Assembly (NCBI GenBank): GCA_023397505.1
Contig: JAEWUC010000007.1
Span: forward strand, 124,001-188,000
Length of the DNA stretch: 64,000 nucleotides
Source of the DNA: Bacteroidota bacterium
GTDB taxonomy: Bacteria; Bacteroidota; Ignavibacteria; Ignavibacteriales; Melioribacteraceae
Direction of reading: 5' to 3'
Below are positions 36,281 to 45,286 of this stretch, one piece after another; the first letter of the stretch is position 1, and each line of letters starts with the position of its first letter. A program made the position numbers and the translations under genes. The notes beneath the pieces are model-generated. The model worked only from the letters and a program-made list of their open reading frames with translations. It had not been told where the DNA came from and ran no database searches.

Positions 36281-37474
36281 TTAGATTAGTCCGATTTCTT
36301 TACCGACTTTTTTAAAAGTATTGATAATATAATCAAGATGTTCATCTTCATGTGTTGACATGTAGCTTGTACGCATCATTTGTCTGCCTTGAGGAACACC
36401 GGGTGAAATAAACACATTAACAAATACTCCTTCATCATAAAGTCGGCGCCACATTTGGAATGCGCGCGCATCGTCGCCAACAATTACCGGTACAATAGCA
36501 GTTCTGCCTTCGATAATTTTAAAACCGGCAACAGATAATTCTTTACGAACTTTATCGGAGTTGCTTATAAGTTTTTCAACACGCCAAGGTTCTTGTTCCA
36601 GAATATCAAGTGCAGCGAGAGCAGCAGCAACAGCGGCAGGAGTTGGTGATGCGCTGAATATTAGAGCGGATGAATGGTGTTTCAAATAATTAATCACTCT
36701 TTCGGCGCCGGCAACAAAACCACCGAGAGAAGCAAATGTTTTGCTGAAAGTACCCATTGTTAGATCGACATCTTTTTCAAGATTAAATTCGCTTGCGGTA
36801 CCGCGTCCGCCTTTGCCAATTACTCCAACCGAATGAGCATCGTCAATCAAAAGTTTTCCGTTATACTTTTTGGCAAGTTCAACTAATTTTGGTAAATCAA
36901 CAATCTCGCCGCCGGTACTGAATACGCCGTCGCTCACAATTAATTTGCCGGCTTCGATCGGTATTTTTTGAAGTACGCGCTCAAGATCAACCATATCGTT
37001 GTGTTTGTAACGCACAAGTTCGGCAGTCGCACCTCGCGCCATCATTTGTCCTGCAACTATACACGCATGGTTATCTTTGTCGGAAACAACATATTCGCCG
37101 CGCTGAACTAATGTGGGAATAATTCCCTGTGCAGTTTGATAACCGGTGCTGTAAAGTAAAACAGCTTCCGTACCGAAAAAATTAGCGAGTCGTTTTTCCA
37201 ATTCAATATGAAGATCTAAAGTACCTGTCAAATATCTCGAACCCGAACAACCGGTGCCGTATTTTCTAACAGCTTCTAAAGCAGCTTCTTTTACTTTTGG
37301 ATGAGCGGTTAAACCGAGATAATTATTCGATCCAGCCATTACAACTTTTTTGCCTTCAATTTGAACTACCGGGCCTTCATTTTCTTCTATAGGTCTGAAA
37401 TAAGGATAGAATCCCATCGCCTTTATGTCGTCGGCGCGGGTAAATTCGTAACACTTCTTGAATAAATCCTCCAA
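36281..37474 (-). CDS. spt: Serine palmitoyltransferase (alpha-oxoamine synthase)
   Basis: 397 residues of the PLP-dependent alpha-oxoamine synthase family. Visible: GSNNYLGLTAHPKV, the PLP-stacking His in DNHACIVAGQMM, the Asp/His in LIDDAHSVGVIG, and the Schiff-base Lys in GTFSKTFASLGGFVAG. The start (FYPYFRPIEENEGPVVQIEG) and length match Bacteroides-type serine palmitoyltransferase rather than 8-amino-7-oxononanoate synthase (BioF) or glycine C-acetyltransferase (Kbl). It condenses serine with an acyl-CoA/ACP to 3-ketosphinganine, the first sphingolipid step. Neighbours on both sides fit later ceramide steps. Confidence 0.85.
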   Translation of the reverse strand: MEDLFKKCYEFTRADDIKAMGFYPYFRPIEENEGPVVQIEGKKVVMAGSNNYLGLTAHPKVKEAALEAVRKYGTGCSGSRYLTGTLDLHIELEKRLANFFGTEAVLLYSTGYQTAQGIIPTLVQRGEYVVSDKDNHACIVAGQMMARGATAELVRYKHNDMVDLERVLQKIPIEAGKLIVSDGVFSTGGEIVDLPKLVELAKKYNGKLLIDDAHSVGVIGKGGRGTASEFNLEKDVDLTMGTFSKTFASLGGFVAGAERVINYLKHHSSALIFSASPTPAAVAAALAALDILEQEPWRVEKLISNSDKVRKELSVAGFKIIEGRTAIVPVIVGDDARAFQMWRRLYDEGVFVNVFISPGVPQGRQMMRTSYMSTHEDEHLDYIINTFKKVGKEIGLI

Positions 37475-37588
37475 AAATTCCTCCAGATTATTATTCTATA
37501 TTGATTTTTTTATGTTAATAAAAATTACTTAATTAGAAATGATAATTAATGCAAACAATATAACGAAATTTAATAATTTATTAACACT

Positions 37589-38581
37589 ATGAACTCTAAA
37601 ATAATATCTGTAGTAACAGGCGCTTCGGGCTTTGTTGGAAGCAATCTAGTTGATCGGTTAATTGCCGAGGGGCATCATGTAAAATGTATTCTTCGTAAAT
37701 CAAGTTCGAAACGCTGGCTTGAGGGTAAACCTGTTGAAATTATTGACTGCGGTTTATTTGATAAAGATGCTTTGAAAAATGTATTGAAAGATGCCGACTA
37801 TTTATTCCATATCGCGGGAGTTGTAAAATCCAAAAAAGAAGAAGGATACTATAAGGGTAATGTTGAAACCACACGCAATCTTTTAGATGCGCTTTGTGAA
37901 ACGAACACTAAAGTTAAACGAGTTGTAATTACTAGTAGTCTTACAGTTTGCGGACCTTCGGTAAACGGGAAACCATGCACGGAAGAGACAAATGAAAAAC
38001 CGATTACTACATACGGCAGAAGTAAACTTGCACAGGAAAACCTAGCCAAAAAATATATGGATAAATTACCGATTACAATTATCCGTCCCCCTGCAGTGTT
38101 CGGACCGCGCGATACCGAGATATACCTTGTATTCAAAACTTATAAAGCAGGTTTAATGACATTGGTTGGTTTTGATAAAAAAGAATTAAGTTTGGTTTAT
38201 GTGGATGATCTTGTAAACGGTATTTATCTTGCGGCTGTTACTGAAAAGGCAATCGGGCAAACATATTTTATTTCGGCAGAAGAAATTAATACATGGCCGC
38301 AGGTAAGTGGGTTTATAGCAAAAGCTTTCGGGCGCAAAGCGCTGAATGTGCGGTTTCCACATTGGCTTGTTTATACTGTCGCGGCATTTGCACAGTTTTT
38401 TGCGATGTTCAGTTCGCAGCCTGCAACTTTTAATTTAGAAAAAGCTAGAGACTTTGTACAAAAAGCTTGGACTTGCGATATTTCAAAAGCTAAAAAAGAT
38501 TTGAGTTTCAGACAATCATTATCAATTGAAGAAGCGATGATTAAAACTATTGAATGGTACAAAGAAATGAAATGGCTTTAA
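37589..38581 (+). CDS. NAD-dependent epimerase/reductase, CerR-like
   Basis: 330 residues of the extended short-chain dehydrogenase fold: Rossmann GASGFVGSNLVD, the active-site YGRSKLAQE (Tyr-x3-Lys) with upstream SSLTVCGPS, and a hydrophobic helical segment near 265-285 (LVYTVAAFAQFFAMF) suggesting membrane association. Divergent from the serine palmitoyltransferase gene, 114 bp apart. In sphingolipid bacteria a homologous protein, CerR, reduces 3-oxo-ceramide. The context makes this the likely role, but the SDR family is broad. Confidence 0.78.
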   Translation: MNSKIISVVTGASGFVGSNLVDRLIAEGHHVKCILRKSSSKRWLEGKPVEIIDCGLFDKDALKNVLKDADYLFHIAGVVKSKKEEGYYKGNVETTRNLLDALCETNTKVKRVVITSSLTVCGPSVNGKPCTEETNEKPITTYGRSKLAQENLAKKYMDKLPITIIRPPAVFGPRDTEIYLVFKTYKAGLMTLVGFDKKELSLVYVDDLVNGIYLAAVTEKAIGQTYFISAEEINTWPQVSGFIAKAFGRKALNVRFPHWLVYTVAAFAQFFAMFSSQPATFNLEKARDFVQKAWTCDISKAKKDLSFRQSLSIEEAMIKTIEWYKEMKWL

Positions 38582-38602
38582 AAGTGTAGAGTTTAGATTG
38601 AT

Positions 38603-38629
38603 GAGTATAGAGTTCATAACTCGATACTC
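38603..38629. terminator. Inverted repeat between convergent genes
   Basis: GAGTATAGAGTT and AACTCGATACTC form a 12-bp stem with one mismatch and a CAT loop, between the CerR-like gene and the convergent cytochrome-like gene. There is no T tail, so terminator function is uncertain. Confidence 0.45.
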
Positions 38630-38647
38630 TGTATTTATCACTCTTCA

Positions 38648-39052
38648 CTAATTATTTTTAGCACCTTCTTTAATCCAGGTTACAACTCCATCAATTTGGT
38701 TTTTTGTTAATACCGGATATCCGACAGGCGGCATAGGATTAGCGCTTATTCCTTTAATTGCCCATGCAAGACTGCTGTTATCCGGGTAACCAGGTGCAAC
38801 TACTAGGTAACTAGCGGTAGTGTTTGAATGATCTGTCAAACTCAATCCACCCGCACGGTCAACAGCATTATGACAATAACTATTATTGCATTTGTAATCA
38901 AATACTATTTGAAGGTGTTCAGAGTAGCTAACATTACTTGATGGAATTACTCTTTTGTCAATATCCTCAATAGTGTTTGTGTCATCGCAAGATGTAATAA
39001 ATATTGCTAAAAAGATCGATATCAATCCAAGTGGAATAAAGGTATTCTTCAT
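38648..39052 (-). CDS. Small lipoprotein with cytochrome c-like CX4CH motif
   Basis: About 134 residues from the ATG at 39052, which gives a lipoprotein signal (SIFLAIFITSCDD). The mature part has CNNSYCH, a CX4CH variant of the heme-binding CXXCH. It is followed by DRAGGLSLTDHS, and near the end by MPPVGYPVLTKNQIDGVVTWIKEGA, where Met could be a distal ligand. This is the layout of small c-type cytochrome-like domains of Bacteroidota. Whether heme is attached with this spacing is unproven. Confidence 0.75.
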   Translation of the reverse strand: MKNTFIPLGLISIFLAIFITSCDDTNTIEDIDKRVIPSSNVSYSEHLQIVFDYKCNNSYCHNAVDRAGGLSLTDHSNTTASYLVVAPGYPDNSSLAWAIKGISANPMPPVGYPVLTKNQIDGVVTWIKEGAKNN

Positions 39053-39169
39053 ATTATTCTCAAAAACTTTGTGCAAAGATATTTTTAGTTTGGGTGGAAT
39101 TCAATCCTATAATTCGGTTTCTTGAAAATTATTATCTTACAAAAGGAAAAATTTCTTATGGAGTTTAAT

Positions 39170-40519
39170 ATGAAAAGTAAAATAAAAATGTATCTCGTGT
39201 TTGCCGTTTTATTTATTACGGCATTTAATCTTTCAGCGCAAAATTTATTAAAGTCTGGACCAATGATTGGATATTCAGCTATGCGCGAAGTATGCCTTTG
39301 GGTTCAAACAACTTCCTCGGCAAAAGTAAAATTCGAATATTGGAATATGAATGAACCTAAAAAGAAATTTTTCACCAAAGAGGTTTTAACAAAAGAAGAT
39401 GAGGGATTTACAGTAAAATTAGTTGCCTGTAATCTTGAACCGGGGCAAAAATATGAATACACTTTATTAATCAATGGAAAGAAAATCGAGAGACCTTATG
39501 AATTAAAATTTCAAACACAAAAATTATGGCAATGGCGCGAAGATCCGCCAGAAATAAATTTTGTAACAGGGAGCTGTTTATATATCAATGAAGAAAAATA
39601 TGACCGTCCCGGCAAACCATACGGCAGCGAGTATGAAATATTAAAAAGCATATATAATAAGAAACCGGATTTTATGTTATGGCTTGGCGATAACTGGTAT
39701 TACCGCGAGGCGGATTGGGATAGCTGGAGCGGTATTATTCATCGCATTACACACACACGTTCTTTGCCGGAACTTCAACCTGTTCTTGGTTCGATGCATC
39801 ATTATTCAATTTGGGATGATCATGATTTCGGCCCGAACGACAGCGACCGCGGATTTTGGAATAAGGACAACACTTTGGCAGCATTTAAATTATTTATTCC
39901 GAATCCTTCTTTTGGGATTAACGGCAAGCCGGGTATTACTACTTTTTTCCAATGGGGTGATATTGATTTCTTTCTAATGGATAATCGGTTTTATAAAACA
40001 CCAGATTATAGAAAAACTGATTCCAACAGGGGAATTCTTGGTGATGATCAAATTGAATGGTTGATGGATAATTTGGCAAAGAGTACAGCACCTTTCAAGT
40101 TTATTGTTATTGGTGGACAGGTACTGAATCCGGTTGAAAAAAATTATTTAGAGACATATGCAAATTATCCCGAAGAGAAAGAAAAACTTTTGAGTATGAT
40201 TTTAAAAGAGGGGATTGAGGGCGTAATATTTTTAGATGGCGATCGGCATCATTCAGAAATTACTAAGTTGGAAAGGAAAGGAACTTATCCGTTATATGAT
40301 TTTACTATTTCATCCTTTACTGCCGGAGTTTCTCCTGGTAAAGATGAACAAAACACTTTAAGAATTCCCGGCACTTTATCGGATCAGCATAATTTTGCAA
40401 TGTTTAACATTTCCGGTCCGCGTAAAAATAGAGTTTTAAAATGTACCGATTACGATGTTAATGGAAATGTACTTTGGGAATTTTCGGTTAATGAAAATGA
40501 GTTAAAGAATACGAAGTAG
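39170..40519 (+). CDS. PhoD-like alkaline phosphatase family protein
   Basis: About 449 residues from the ATG at 39170 (an in-frame ATG at 39158 is equally possible). Signal peptide ends NLSAQ. An N-terminal fibronectin-like domain (MREVCLWVQTTSSAKVKFEY) precedes a metallophosphatase core with VTGSCLYIN, LWLGDNWYYREADWDSW, SIWDDHDFGPNDSD and FLDGDRHHSE, the Ca/Fe-binding residues of the PhoD family. Probably a secreted or periplasmic phosphomonoesterase/diesterase. Confidence 0.9.
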   Translation: MKSKIKMYLVFAVLFITAFNLSAQNLLKSGPMIGYSAMREVCLWVQTTSSAKVKFEYWNMNEPKKKFFTKEVLTKEDEGFTVKLVACNLEPGQKYEYTLLINGKKIERPYELKFQTQKLWQWREDPPEINFVTGSCLYINEEKYDRPGKPYGSEYEILKSIYNKKPDFMLWLGDNWYYREADWDSWSGIIHRITHTRSLPELQPVLGSMHHYSIWDDHDFGPNDSDRGFWNKDNTLAAFKLFIPNPSFGINGKPGITTFFQWGDIDFFLMDNRFYKTPDYRKTDSNRGILGDDQIEWLMDNLAKSTAPFKFIVIGGQVLNPVEKNYLETYANYPEEKEKLLSMILKEGIEGVIFLDGDRHHSEITKLERKGTYPLYDFTISSFTAGVSPGKDEQNTLRIPGTLSDQHNFAMFNISGPRKNRVLKCTDYDVNGNVLWEFSVNENELKNTK

Positions 40520-40596
40520 TCAAATATAATTTGACTGAAATATTCTATATTCATACCTTTGCGCAAGTTATTTGATACAACTTGTTTCCTATGTAT

Positions 40597-40669
<73 letters not shown>

Positions 40670-40687
40670 CAAGTTTTTAATTTGTAT

Positions 40688-40935
40688 ATGTACTACGTTT
40701 ATATTTTATTCCGCCCATCTGCAAATATTTTCTACACTGGTTCAACTAATAATCTTGAAAGAAGAATTAGTCAACACAATGCCGGTTATTCAAAATCTAC
40801 AAAACGGGGCATTCCATGGAAGTTATGTTATTCTGAAGAATACTGTGATCGTTCTTCGGCTATGAAACGTGAATCTGAAATCAAAGTCACGTTTATATCC
40901 AGAGATTAATATCTCCGGGAGAGCGTCCCGAATGA
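40688..40935 (+). pseudogene. Small GIY-YIG nuclease beside tRNA-Ala, frameshifted near its end
   Basis: Starts MYYVYILFRPS, with FYTGSTNNLERRISQHN and YCDRSSAMKRESEIK, the GIY-YIG single-domain pattern. In the plain frame it ends early (VTFISRD, stop at 40909). With one base shift after EIK it continues S-H-V-Y-I-Q-R-L-I-S-P-G-E-R-P-E to 40935, which resembles the family C-terminus better. The shifted end reads into the tRNA 3'-half copy at 40917. It may be inactivated, or this may be a sequencing error in the run of A residues. Its sibling at tRNA-Ser is intact. Confidence 0.75.
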
Positions 40936-40996
40936 AATTCGGGAAGGTCATCGGTTCTCCAGAAGGGACTCCTGCGGAGGAACCCGTTTAGCTCCA
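40917..40996 (+). pseudogene. Rearranged copy of tRNA-Ala 3' half
   Basis: Matches the intact tRNA-Ala from the D-loop GGGAGAGCG onward: AGGTCATCGGTTC and GAACCCGTTTAGCTCCA are identical. The anticodon arm is replaced by a 19-nt palindrome (40926-40944) and the T-loop is split by a 22-nt insert (40958-40979). The 5' acceptor strand is missing, so no tRNA can form. Confidence 0.85.
40926..40979. repeat. Two short palindromic elements in the tRNA-Ala fragment
   Basis: First, TCCCGAAT-GAA-ATTCGGGA at 40926-40944 in place of the anticodon arm. Second, a 22-nt GC-rich insert at 40958-40979 (TCCAGAAGGGACTCCTGCGG then AG) within the T-loop, containing the hairpin CTCC-TGC-GGAG. Both resemble the element inside the tRNA-Ser fragment in size, symmetry and location. 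Confidence 0.6.
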
Positions 40997-41104
40997 CACT
41001 TCTATATTTTATCCTGTCTTCATAGTATAATTCTTATATCCCTTTCAAAAGAAAATTTGTAAATTATAAGCGCAACTTACTTTATTCATATTCATGGGGA
41101 ATTT

Positions 41105-41800
41105 ATGAATACGTTGGGGATAATAGGCGGAATAGGACCCGAATCTACAATTGATTACTACCGATTATTTGTATCAAAGTACCGAGTAATTCGTAACGAT
41201 GGCAGTTATCCTTCATTGTTGATTAATAGTATCAACATGAAAAAAATGCTCGATTTAATTTCAGTCGGGGAATATGATGAAGTAACAAGTTTTATTACTG
41301 AAGAATTAAACAAACTGGCAAAGGCAGGGGCGGATTTCGGATTACTTGCATCAAACACTCCACATGTTGTCTTTGATAAAATAAAAGAAACATCATCAAT
41401 TCCATTAATAAGTATTGTAGAAGCAACATGCGAATATGCAAAAAATCTTAATGTTAAAAGAGCCGGACTTTTGGGCACCAAGTTTACAATGCGCGGTGGA
41501 TTTTATCAGAAAGTTTTTAGGAATAATGGTTTCGAAGTTATTCTGCCTGAATCAATTGATATGGAATTAATTCATAACAAATACATGAATGAACTTGTGA
41601 AAGGGAATTTCTTACCAGAAACAAAAAAATATTTTTTGAGTGTAATTGACGGATTAATTAATGAACATAATATTGATTGCCTGATTTTAGGCGGAACCGA
41701 ACTTCCGCTTTTATTAAAAGATAAACATTACAGAGGCATCGAATTATTAAATACAACCCAAATTCATGTTGATGCGGCAATTAAGGAATTATTTCTATAA
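41105..41800 (+). CDS. Aspartate/glutamate racemase-fold protein, catalytic Cys replaced
   Basis: 231 residues: LGIIGGIGPESTIDYYR at the N-terminus, LLASNTPHVVF where racemases have a Cys before NT, and LILGGTELPLLL where they have GCTE. Thus both catalytic Cys positions of the PLP-independent two-Cys mechanism carry other residues (Ser and Gly). Some family members with these changes are known by annotation only. It may be a lyase, a binding protein or a racemase with altered chemistry. Convergent with the XRE gene, 1 bp apart. Confidence 0.82.
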   Translation: MNTLGIIGGIGPESTIDYYRLFVSKYRVIRNDGSYPSLLINSINMKKMLDLISVGEYDEVTSFITEELNKLAKAGADFGLLASNTPHVVFDKIKETSSIPLISIVEATCEYAKNLNVKRAGLLGTKFTMRGGFYQKVFRNNGFEVILPESIDMELIHNKYMNELVKGNFLPETKKYFLSVIDGLINEHNIDCLILGGTELPLLLKDKHYRGIELLNTTQIHVDAAIKELFL

Positions 41801-41801
41801 A

Positions 41802-42347
41802 CTAATACCCGGTTTCTACCTTTTGGACTAACGAATTTATTTGTTGAAAACTGCTTTGAAGTTTTCTTAATTCATGTTCCAGTTTATAAATCTTATAGGA
41901 TTCCAAAGATTCTCTCCCGCCTAAAAGCCAATTAACATCGCAGCCAAGCCGTAGTAATTTTGCGAGCACTTTTGAACCAGGTTCTCTTTTACCGCTAATA
42001 TATTGCTGTAATTGTTGAGGAGAAATATTCATGGCATCGGCAAGTTTTTTTAGAGTACCAAATTTCTGTTTGGCAAACCATCTCATTCTTTCACCAATTC
42101 CTGCCTGCATTTTTTCATCGGTAAAGAGATCAAGATTTTCGGTGTATTCAGTATCGAAAAGGTTTAGTTCAAATTGATACTCGTCGATAATCTCCTTTAT
42201 TTGTTTGTAAAGGTCGTCATCAAATTGCGGACTTTCATTCAAAAGAAAGGAAAGGGTGTGGACTTTCATACCGAGTTTTTCGGCAATAACGCTGTGTTTT
42301 ATTCCAAGCGTATGAATAAGATACTTTATTTCTTCCTGCTTTGTCAT
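41802..42347 (-). CDS. XRE-family regulator with two helix-turn-helix regions
   Basis: 181 residues. A first HTH-like region (about 12-35: LGIKHSVIAEKLGMKVHTL) and a second, canonical Cro/C1-type HTH (about 95-135: TLKKLADAMNISPQQLQQYI, then SGKREPGSKVLAKLLRLG) precede a coiled-coil tail (YKLEHELRKLQSSFQQINSL). Tandem HTHs and a dimerising coil suit a repressor. It diverges from the MATE exporter gene across 169 bp of AT-rich DNA, which could hold its operator. No target is certain. Confidence 0.8.
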   Translation of the reverse strand: MTKQEEIKYLIHTLGIKHSVIAEKLGMKVHTLSFLLNESPQFDDDLYKQIKEIIDEYQFELNLFDTEYTENLDLFTDEKMQAGIGERMRWFAKQKFGTLKKLADAMNISPQQLQQYISGKREPGSKVLAKLLRLGCDVNWLLGGRESLESYKIYKLEHELRKLQSSFQQINSLVQKVETGY

Positions 42348-42516
42348 ATAGGATTCCTTTGAATCATTAAGCAGAATCGCGACTAAAAATAGTAAAAATT
42401 ATTCAAAATGTTAAGTTTTAGTTTCATATTTGGGTTAGTTTTAATTAGTTGATATTTGAATTGATTTTAATAATTTCAGTTTTATCAAAACCAATTATTC
42501 AATATTTTAGCCATGT

Positions 42517-43869
42517 ATGAAATTATTCTCATTTACTAAAGATCACAGTTATATTCTCAAAATTGCATTACCAGCAATTGCCGGGTTGTCAACTCAAATG
42601 ATAGTATCGTTGGTAGATACTGCAATGGTTGGCCGACTTCCAAATCCGGAATACTATTTAGCTGCAATGGGACTTGGAGTTTTTGCAACATGGGCAATTG
42701 TCAGTTTTTTTTCAAGTCTCGCAACCGGCACTCACGTTTTAATTGCAAGAAGATATGGTGAAAAAGATTTTGTCGGCTGCGGAAAAGTATTAAACACTTC
42801 GTTGATATTATCTTTAATACTCGGAATATTTGTCAGTTTCTTGGTCGTTTATTTCTCTTTTCACATTGCAGGTTTTTTTTCCGTCGATAAGAAAGTTGGT
42901 TTTTATGCGGGTGAATATCTTCATTATCGTTTTATGGGAATTCCGTTTTTTCTGATGACGGTTTCATACAGGGGATTCTTTTTTGGAATCGGTAATACAA
43001 AAATTTTCATGTATTCCGGAATTCTCACAAACTTTCTGAATATTATATTTAATTATATTTTCATATACGGCGCATTTGGAATTGAAGGAATGGGATTAGC
43101 AGGTGCAGGGCTTGGTTCCACTTTAGCTACAATATTCGATTTTTTGTTTTATTTCAGTATTTCATCTTTATATAATTATAGGAAGAAGTATCACTATTTC
43201 AAAAATTTTAGATTTATAAAAGATATAGCAGAAAAAATAATAAGAATATCTTTGCCTGTTTCACTTCAAAATATTTTTATACTTATTGGATTTTTAAGTT
43301 TTATTGCAATCACAGGTTTTATTGGTATTAAAGAACAGGCTGCAAGTAATATAGTTTTTTCTGCATTACTTATTTCTTTAATGCCTTGTTTTGGTTTTGG
43401 AATTGCGGTTCAAACTTTAGTTGGCAATAGTCTTGGCAGCGGAAATTATGAGCAAGCAAAACATTATGGTTATGAAACCAGTCGGTTGGCAACTATTTAC
43501 ACGTTTGTAGCTGGAATGATATTCTTCTTTTTGCCTCGTGTTGTATTAATTTTAACAACTAACGATCAAAATGTTATTGAAACTGCAGTACCTGCAATGA
43601 GGATTGCCGGACTCGGTCAGATATTTTATTCAATTGGAGTTGTACTTGCAAATGGACTTCAGGCAGCCGGAAAAACACTATTCGTTATGACTGCAGAGGT
43701 TTTCGCAAATTGGTTTGTTTTTGTTCCGATTGCATACTTTTTGGGGGTATATCTTGAATTCGGATTAATTGGTGCCTGGGCAGCTTTACCGTTTTATGTG
43801 ATAGTTTATGCCGGTATTGTGTTTGTAAAATTTAAGTTTGGAAATTGGGAAGGATATAAGAAAGTATAG
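42517..43869 (+). CDS. MATE family efflux transporter
   Basis: 450 residues with about 12 hydrophobic helices. The start (LKIALPAIAGLSTQMIVSLV and DTAMVGRL) and the internal repeat (RISLPVSLQNIFILIGFLSF) are the MatE signature, including the Asp in VDTAMVGRLP. It exports cationic or organic compounds using a sodium or proton gradient. Divergently placed from an XRE regulator. Single-gene unit. Confidence 0.93.
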   Translation: MKLFSFTKDHSYILKIALPAIAGLSTQMIVSLVDTAMVGRLPNPEYYLAAMGLGVFATWAIVSFFSSLATGTHVLIARRYGEKDFVGCGKVLNTSLILSLILGIFVSFLVVYFSFHIAGFFSVDKKVGFYAGEYLHYRFMGIPFFLMTVSYRGFFFGIGNTKIFMYSGILTNFLNIIFNYIFIYGAFGIEGMGLAGAGLGSTLATIFDFLFYFSISSLYNYRKKYHYFKNFRFIKDIAEKIIRISLPVSLQNIFILIGFLSFIAITGFIGIKEQAASNIVFSALLISLMPCFGFGIAVQTLVGNSLGSGNYEQAKHYGYETSRLATIYTFVAGMIFFFLPRVVLILTTNDQNVIETAVPAMRIAGLGQIFYSIGVVLANGLQAAGKTLFVMTAEVFANWFVFVPIAYFLGVYLEFGLIGAWAALPFYVIVYAGIVFVKFKFGNWEGYKKV

Positions 43870-43940
43870 ATATTTTTGTACTAATAATTAAACTTGACAA
43901 TATTATGGTATAGGGATATATTAAGACCGTAAAATTAAAC

Positions 43941-44336
43941 ATGATGAAAAAACTACTCATATTGTCACTTGTATTCGCTTGCGGCGTAATTTACGCAGGG
44001 GCAATACTAATCAATTTTCAAGCGACAAGCCGGAACGGTAATGTAGTTATAACCTGGCAAGCATCTTCGGAAGTAAATCTAAAACATTATGTTATTGAAA
44101 GAAATACTGTAAAAGGTAGTTTTGTTGAGATCGCAACAGTGAATCCCAAGGCAGATCACAATTATGAATATATTGATCAATCTGCGTATAAAACTTCAGA
44201 CGTATTTTATATTTACAGATTAAAAATTGTAGATAACGACGGCTCAGTTTCTTATTCGGGCGAATTCAGAGTTTTGCATGATCAGACTACCGGCGTAAAA
44301 AGAACTTGGGGAAGCATTAAAGCTTTATTCCGCTGA
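43941..44336 (+). CDS. Secreted fibronectin-III-like protein
   Basis: About 131 residues: signal peptide (LLILSLVFACGVIYA), then a single beta-sandwich (INFQATSRNGNVVITWQASS, then LKHYVIERN and YRLKIVDNDGSVSYSGEF) like the fibronectin-type module that precedes sorting domains in Bacteroidota. The end, GVKRTWGSIKALFR, is a basic tail I associate with short Ignavibacteria proteins of this type, not the usual T9SS sorting strand. Role unknown; possibly a surface adhesin or structural protein. Confidence 0.75.
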   Translation: MMKKLLILSLVFACGVIYAGAILINFQATSRNGNVVITWQASSEVNLKHYVIERNTVKGSFVEIATVNPKADHNYEYIDQSAYKTSDVFYIYRLKIVDNDGSVSYSGEFRVLHDQTTGVKRTWGSIKALFR

Positions 44337-44373
44337 TATAATTTCTTAAAATAATTCCTATCTAATTTTACAA

Positions 44374-44952
44374 ATGATTAATTCCGATCAAAAAATTTTT
44401 CTCGCGTCAAAATCACCGCGTCGTAGAAAGTTATTAAAACAACTTGGAATAAAATTCAAATCATTTTCTGTTGATCTTCGCGAGGAAGTTTTTGACGGCG
44501 AACATCCTATTCAAACAGTCAAACGACTTGCATTGCATAAATCCGATGAGGCAACAAAAAAAATAAAAAGCGGCATTGTGATTACCGCAGATACAATCGT
44601 TGTTTTGGATAAAGAAATAATCGGTAAACCTAAAAATGAAAAAGATGCAGGTAAAATATTATCAAAACTTAGCGGAAAAACTCATATCGTTTATACCGGT
44701 TTTGCAATTAAAAACATCGAGAAGAATAAATTAATCTTGGATTATGAAAAGACGGAAGTAACATTCAGAAAATTATTACCTAAAGAAATAAAAGATTACA
44801 TCGCTTCCGGGAGTCCGATGGATAAAGCCGGTGCTTACGGAATTCAGGATGATTTCGGCGCAGTATTTGTTCAAAGAATTAACGGGTGTTATTATAATGT
44901 AGTCGGTTTACCCCTGGCAAAAATTTATAAATCGCTTCTGGAAATTTTGTGA
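44374..44952 (+). CDS. maf: Maf family nucleotide pyrophosphatase
   Basis: 192 residues: FLASKSPRRRKLLKQLGIKF, ITADTIVVLDKEIIGKP and GSPMDKAGAYGIQDDFGAVF are the Maf/YhdE signature with the conserved Ser-x-Arg-Arg, Asp and Lys-Ala-Gly. Hydrolyses non-canonical or modified NTPs (dTTP/UTP type); historically linked to septum inhibition. Confidence 0.95.
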   Translation: MINSDQKIFLASKSPRRRKLLKQLGIKFKSFSVDLREEVFDGEHPIQTVKRLALHKSDEATKKIKSGIVITADTIVVLDKEIIGKPKNEKDAGKILSKLSGKTHIVYTGFAIKNIEKNKLILDYEKTEVTFRKLLPKEIKDYIASGSPMDKAGAYGIQDDFGAVFVQRINGCYYNVVGLPLAKIYKSLLEIL

Positions 44953-45286
44953 ATTGTTTAACCAATCTTTGTCATCACTTCATACTTTGTACCTACAATA
45001 TGTATTTGTGTGTGCTTTTTACAAATGGCATTTTTATTAAAAATGCATGTGGGTAGAAATTCCGCTTAAACTATCTTAAAAAAATATTATTTCTAGATTT
45101 AAAATTAGCGTATCGTCTGCATGATTGGCAAAATGCTAAAATATTTTCTTCATAGAGCCTTACCAATTTGTAGAGGTAAATTAATAATCGTATAAGGAAA
45201 CTTTCTCTTGACCTTAATATCCTTGATTTTAGAGACCACTGTTATTATTTTGGCAACACTTAAAACACAAAAAGACGGAGGACAAC
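44953..45286. other. 334-bp intergenic region upstream of ytxH
   Basis: No gene seen. It contains a small hairpin GCATTTT-TATT-AAAATGC (about 45028-45046) that could end maf transcription. A Bacteroidota-like promoter pair, TTG at 45223 and TATTTTG at 45246 (20-nt spacing), lies just before the ytxH ribosome site GGAGG. Confidence 0.4.

Noticed and set aside
40917..40996. A second functional tRNA with anticodon GAA (tRNA-Phe)
   Set aside because: The palindrome would give a GAA loop, but the arm is 19 nt rather than 17, the T-loop is interrupted and the 5' acceptor strand is missing.
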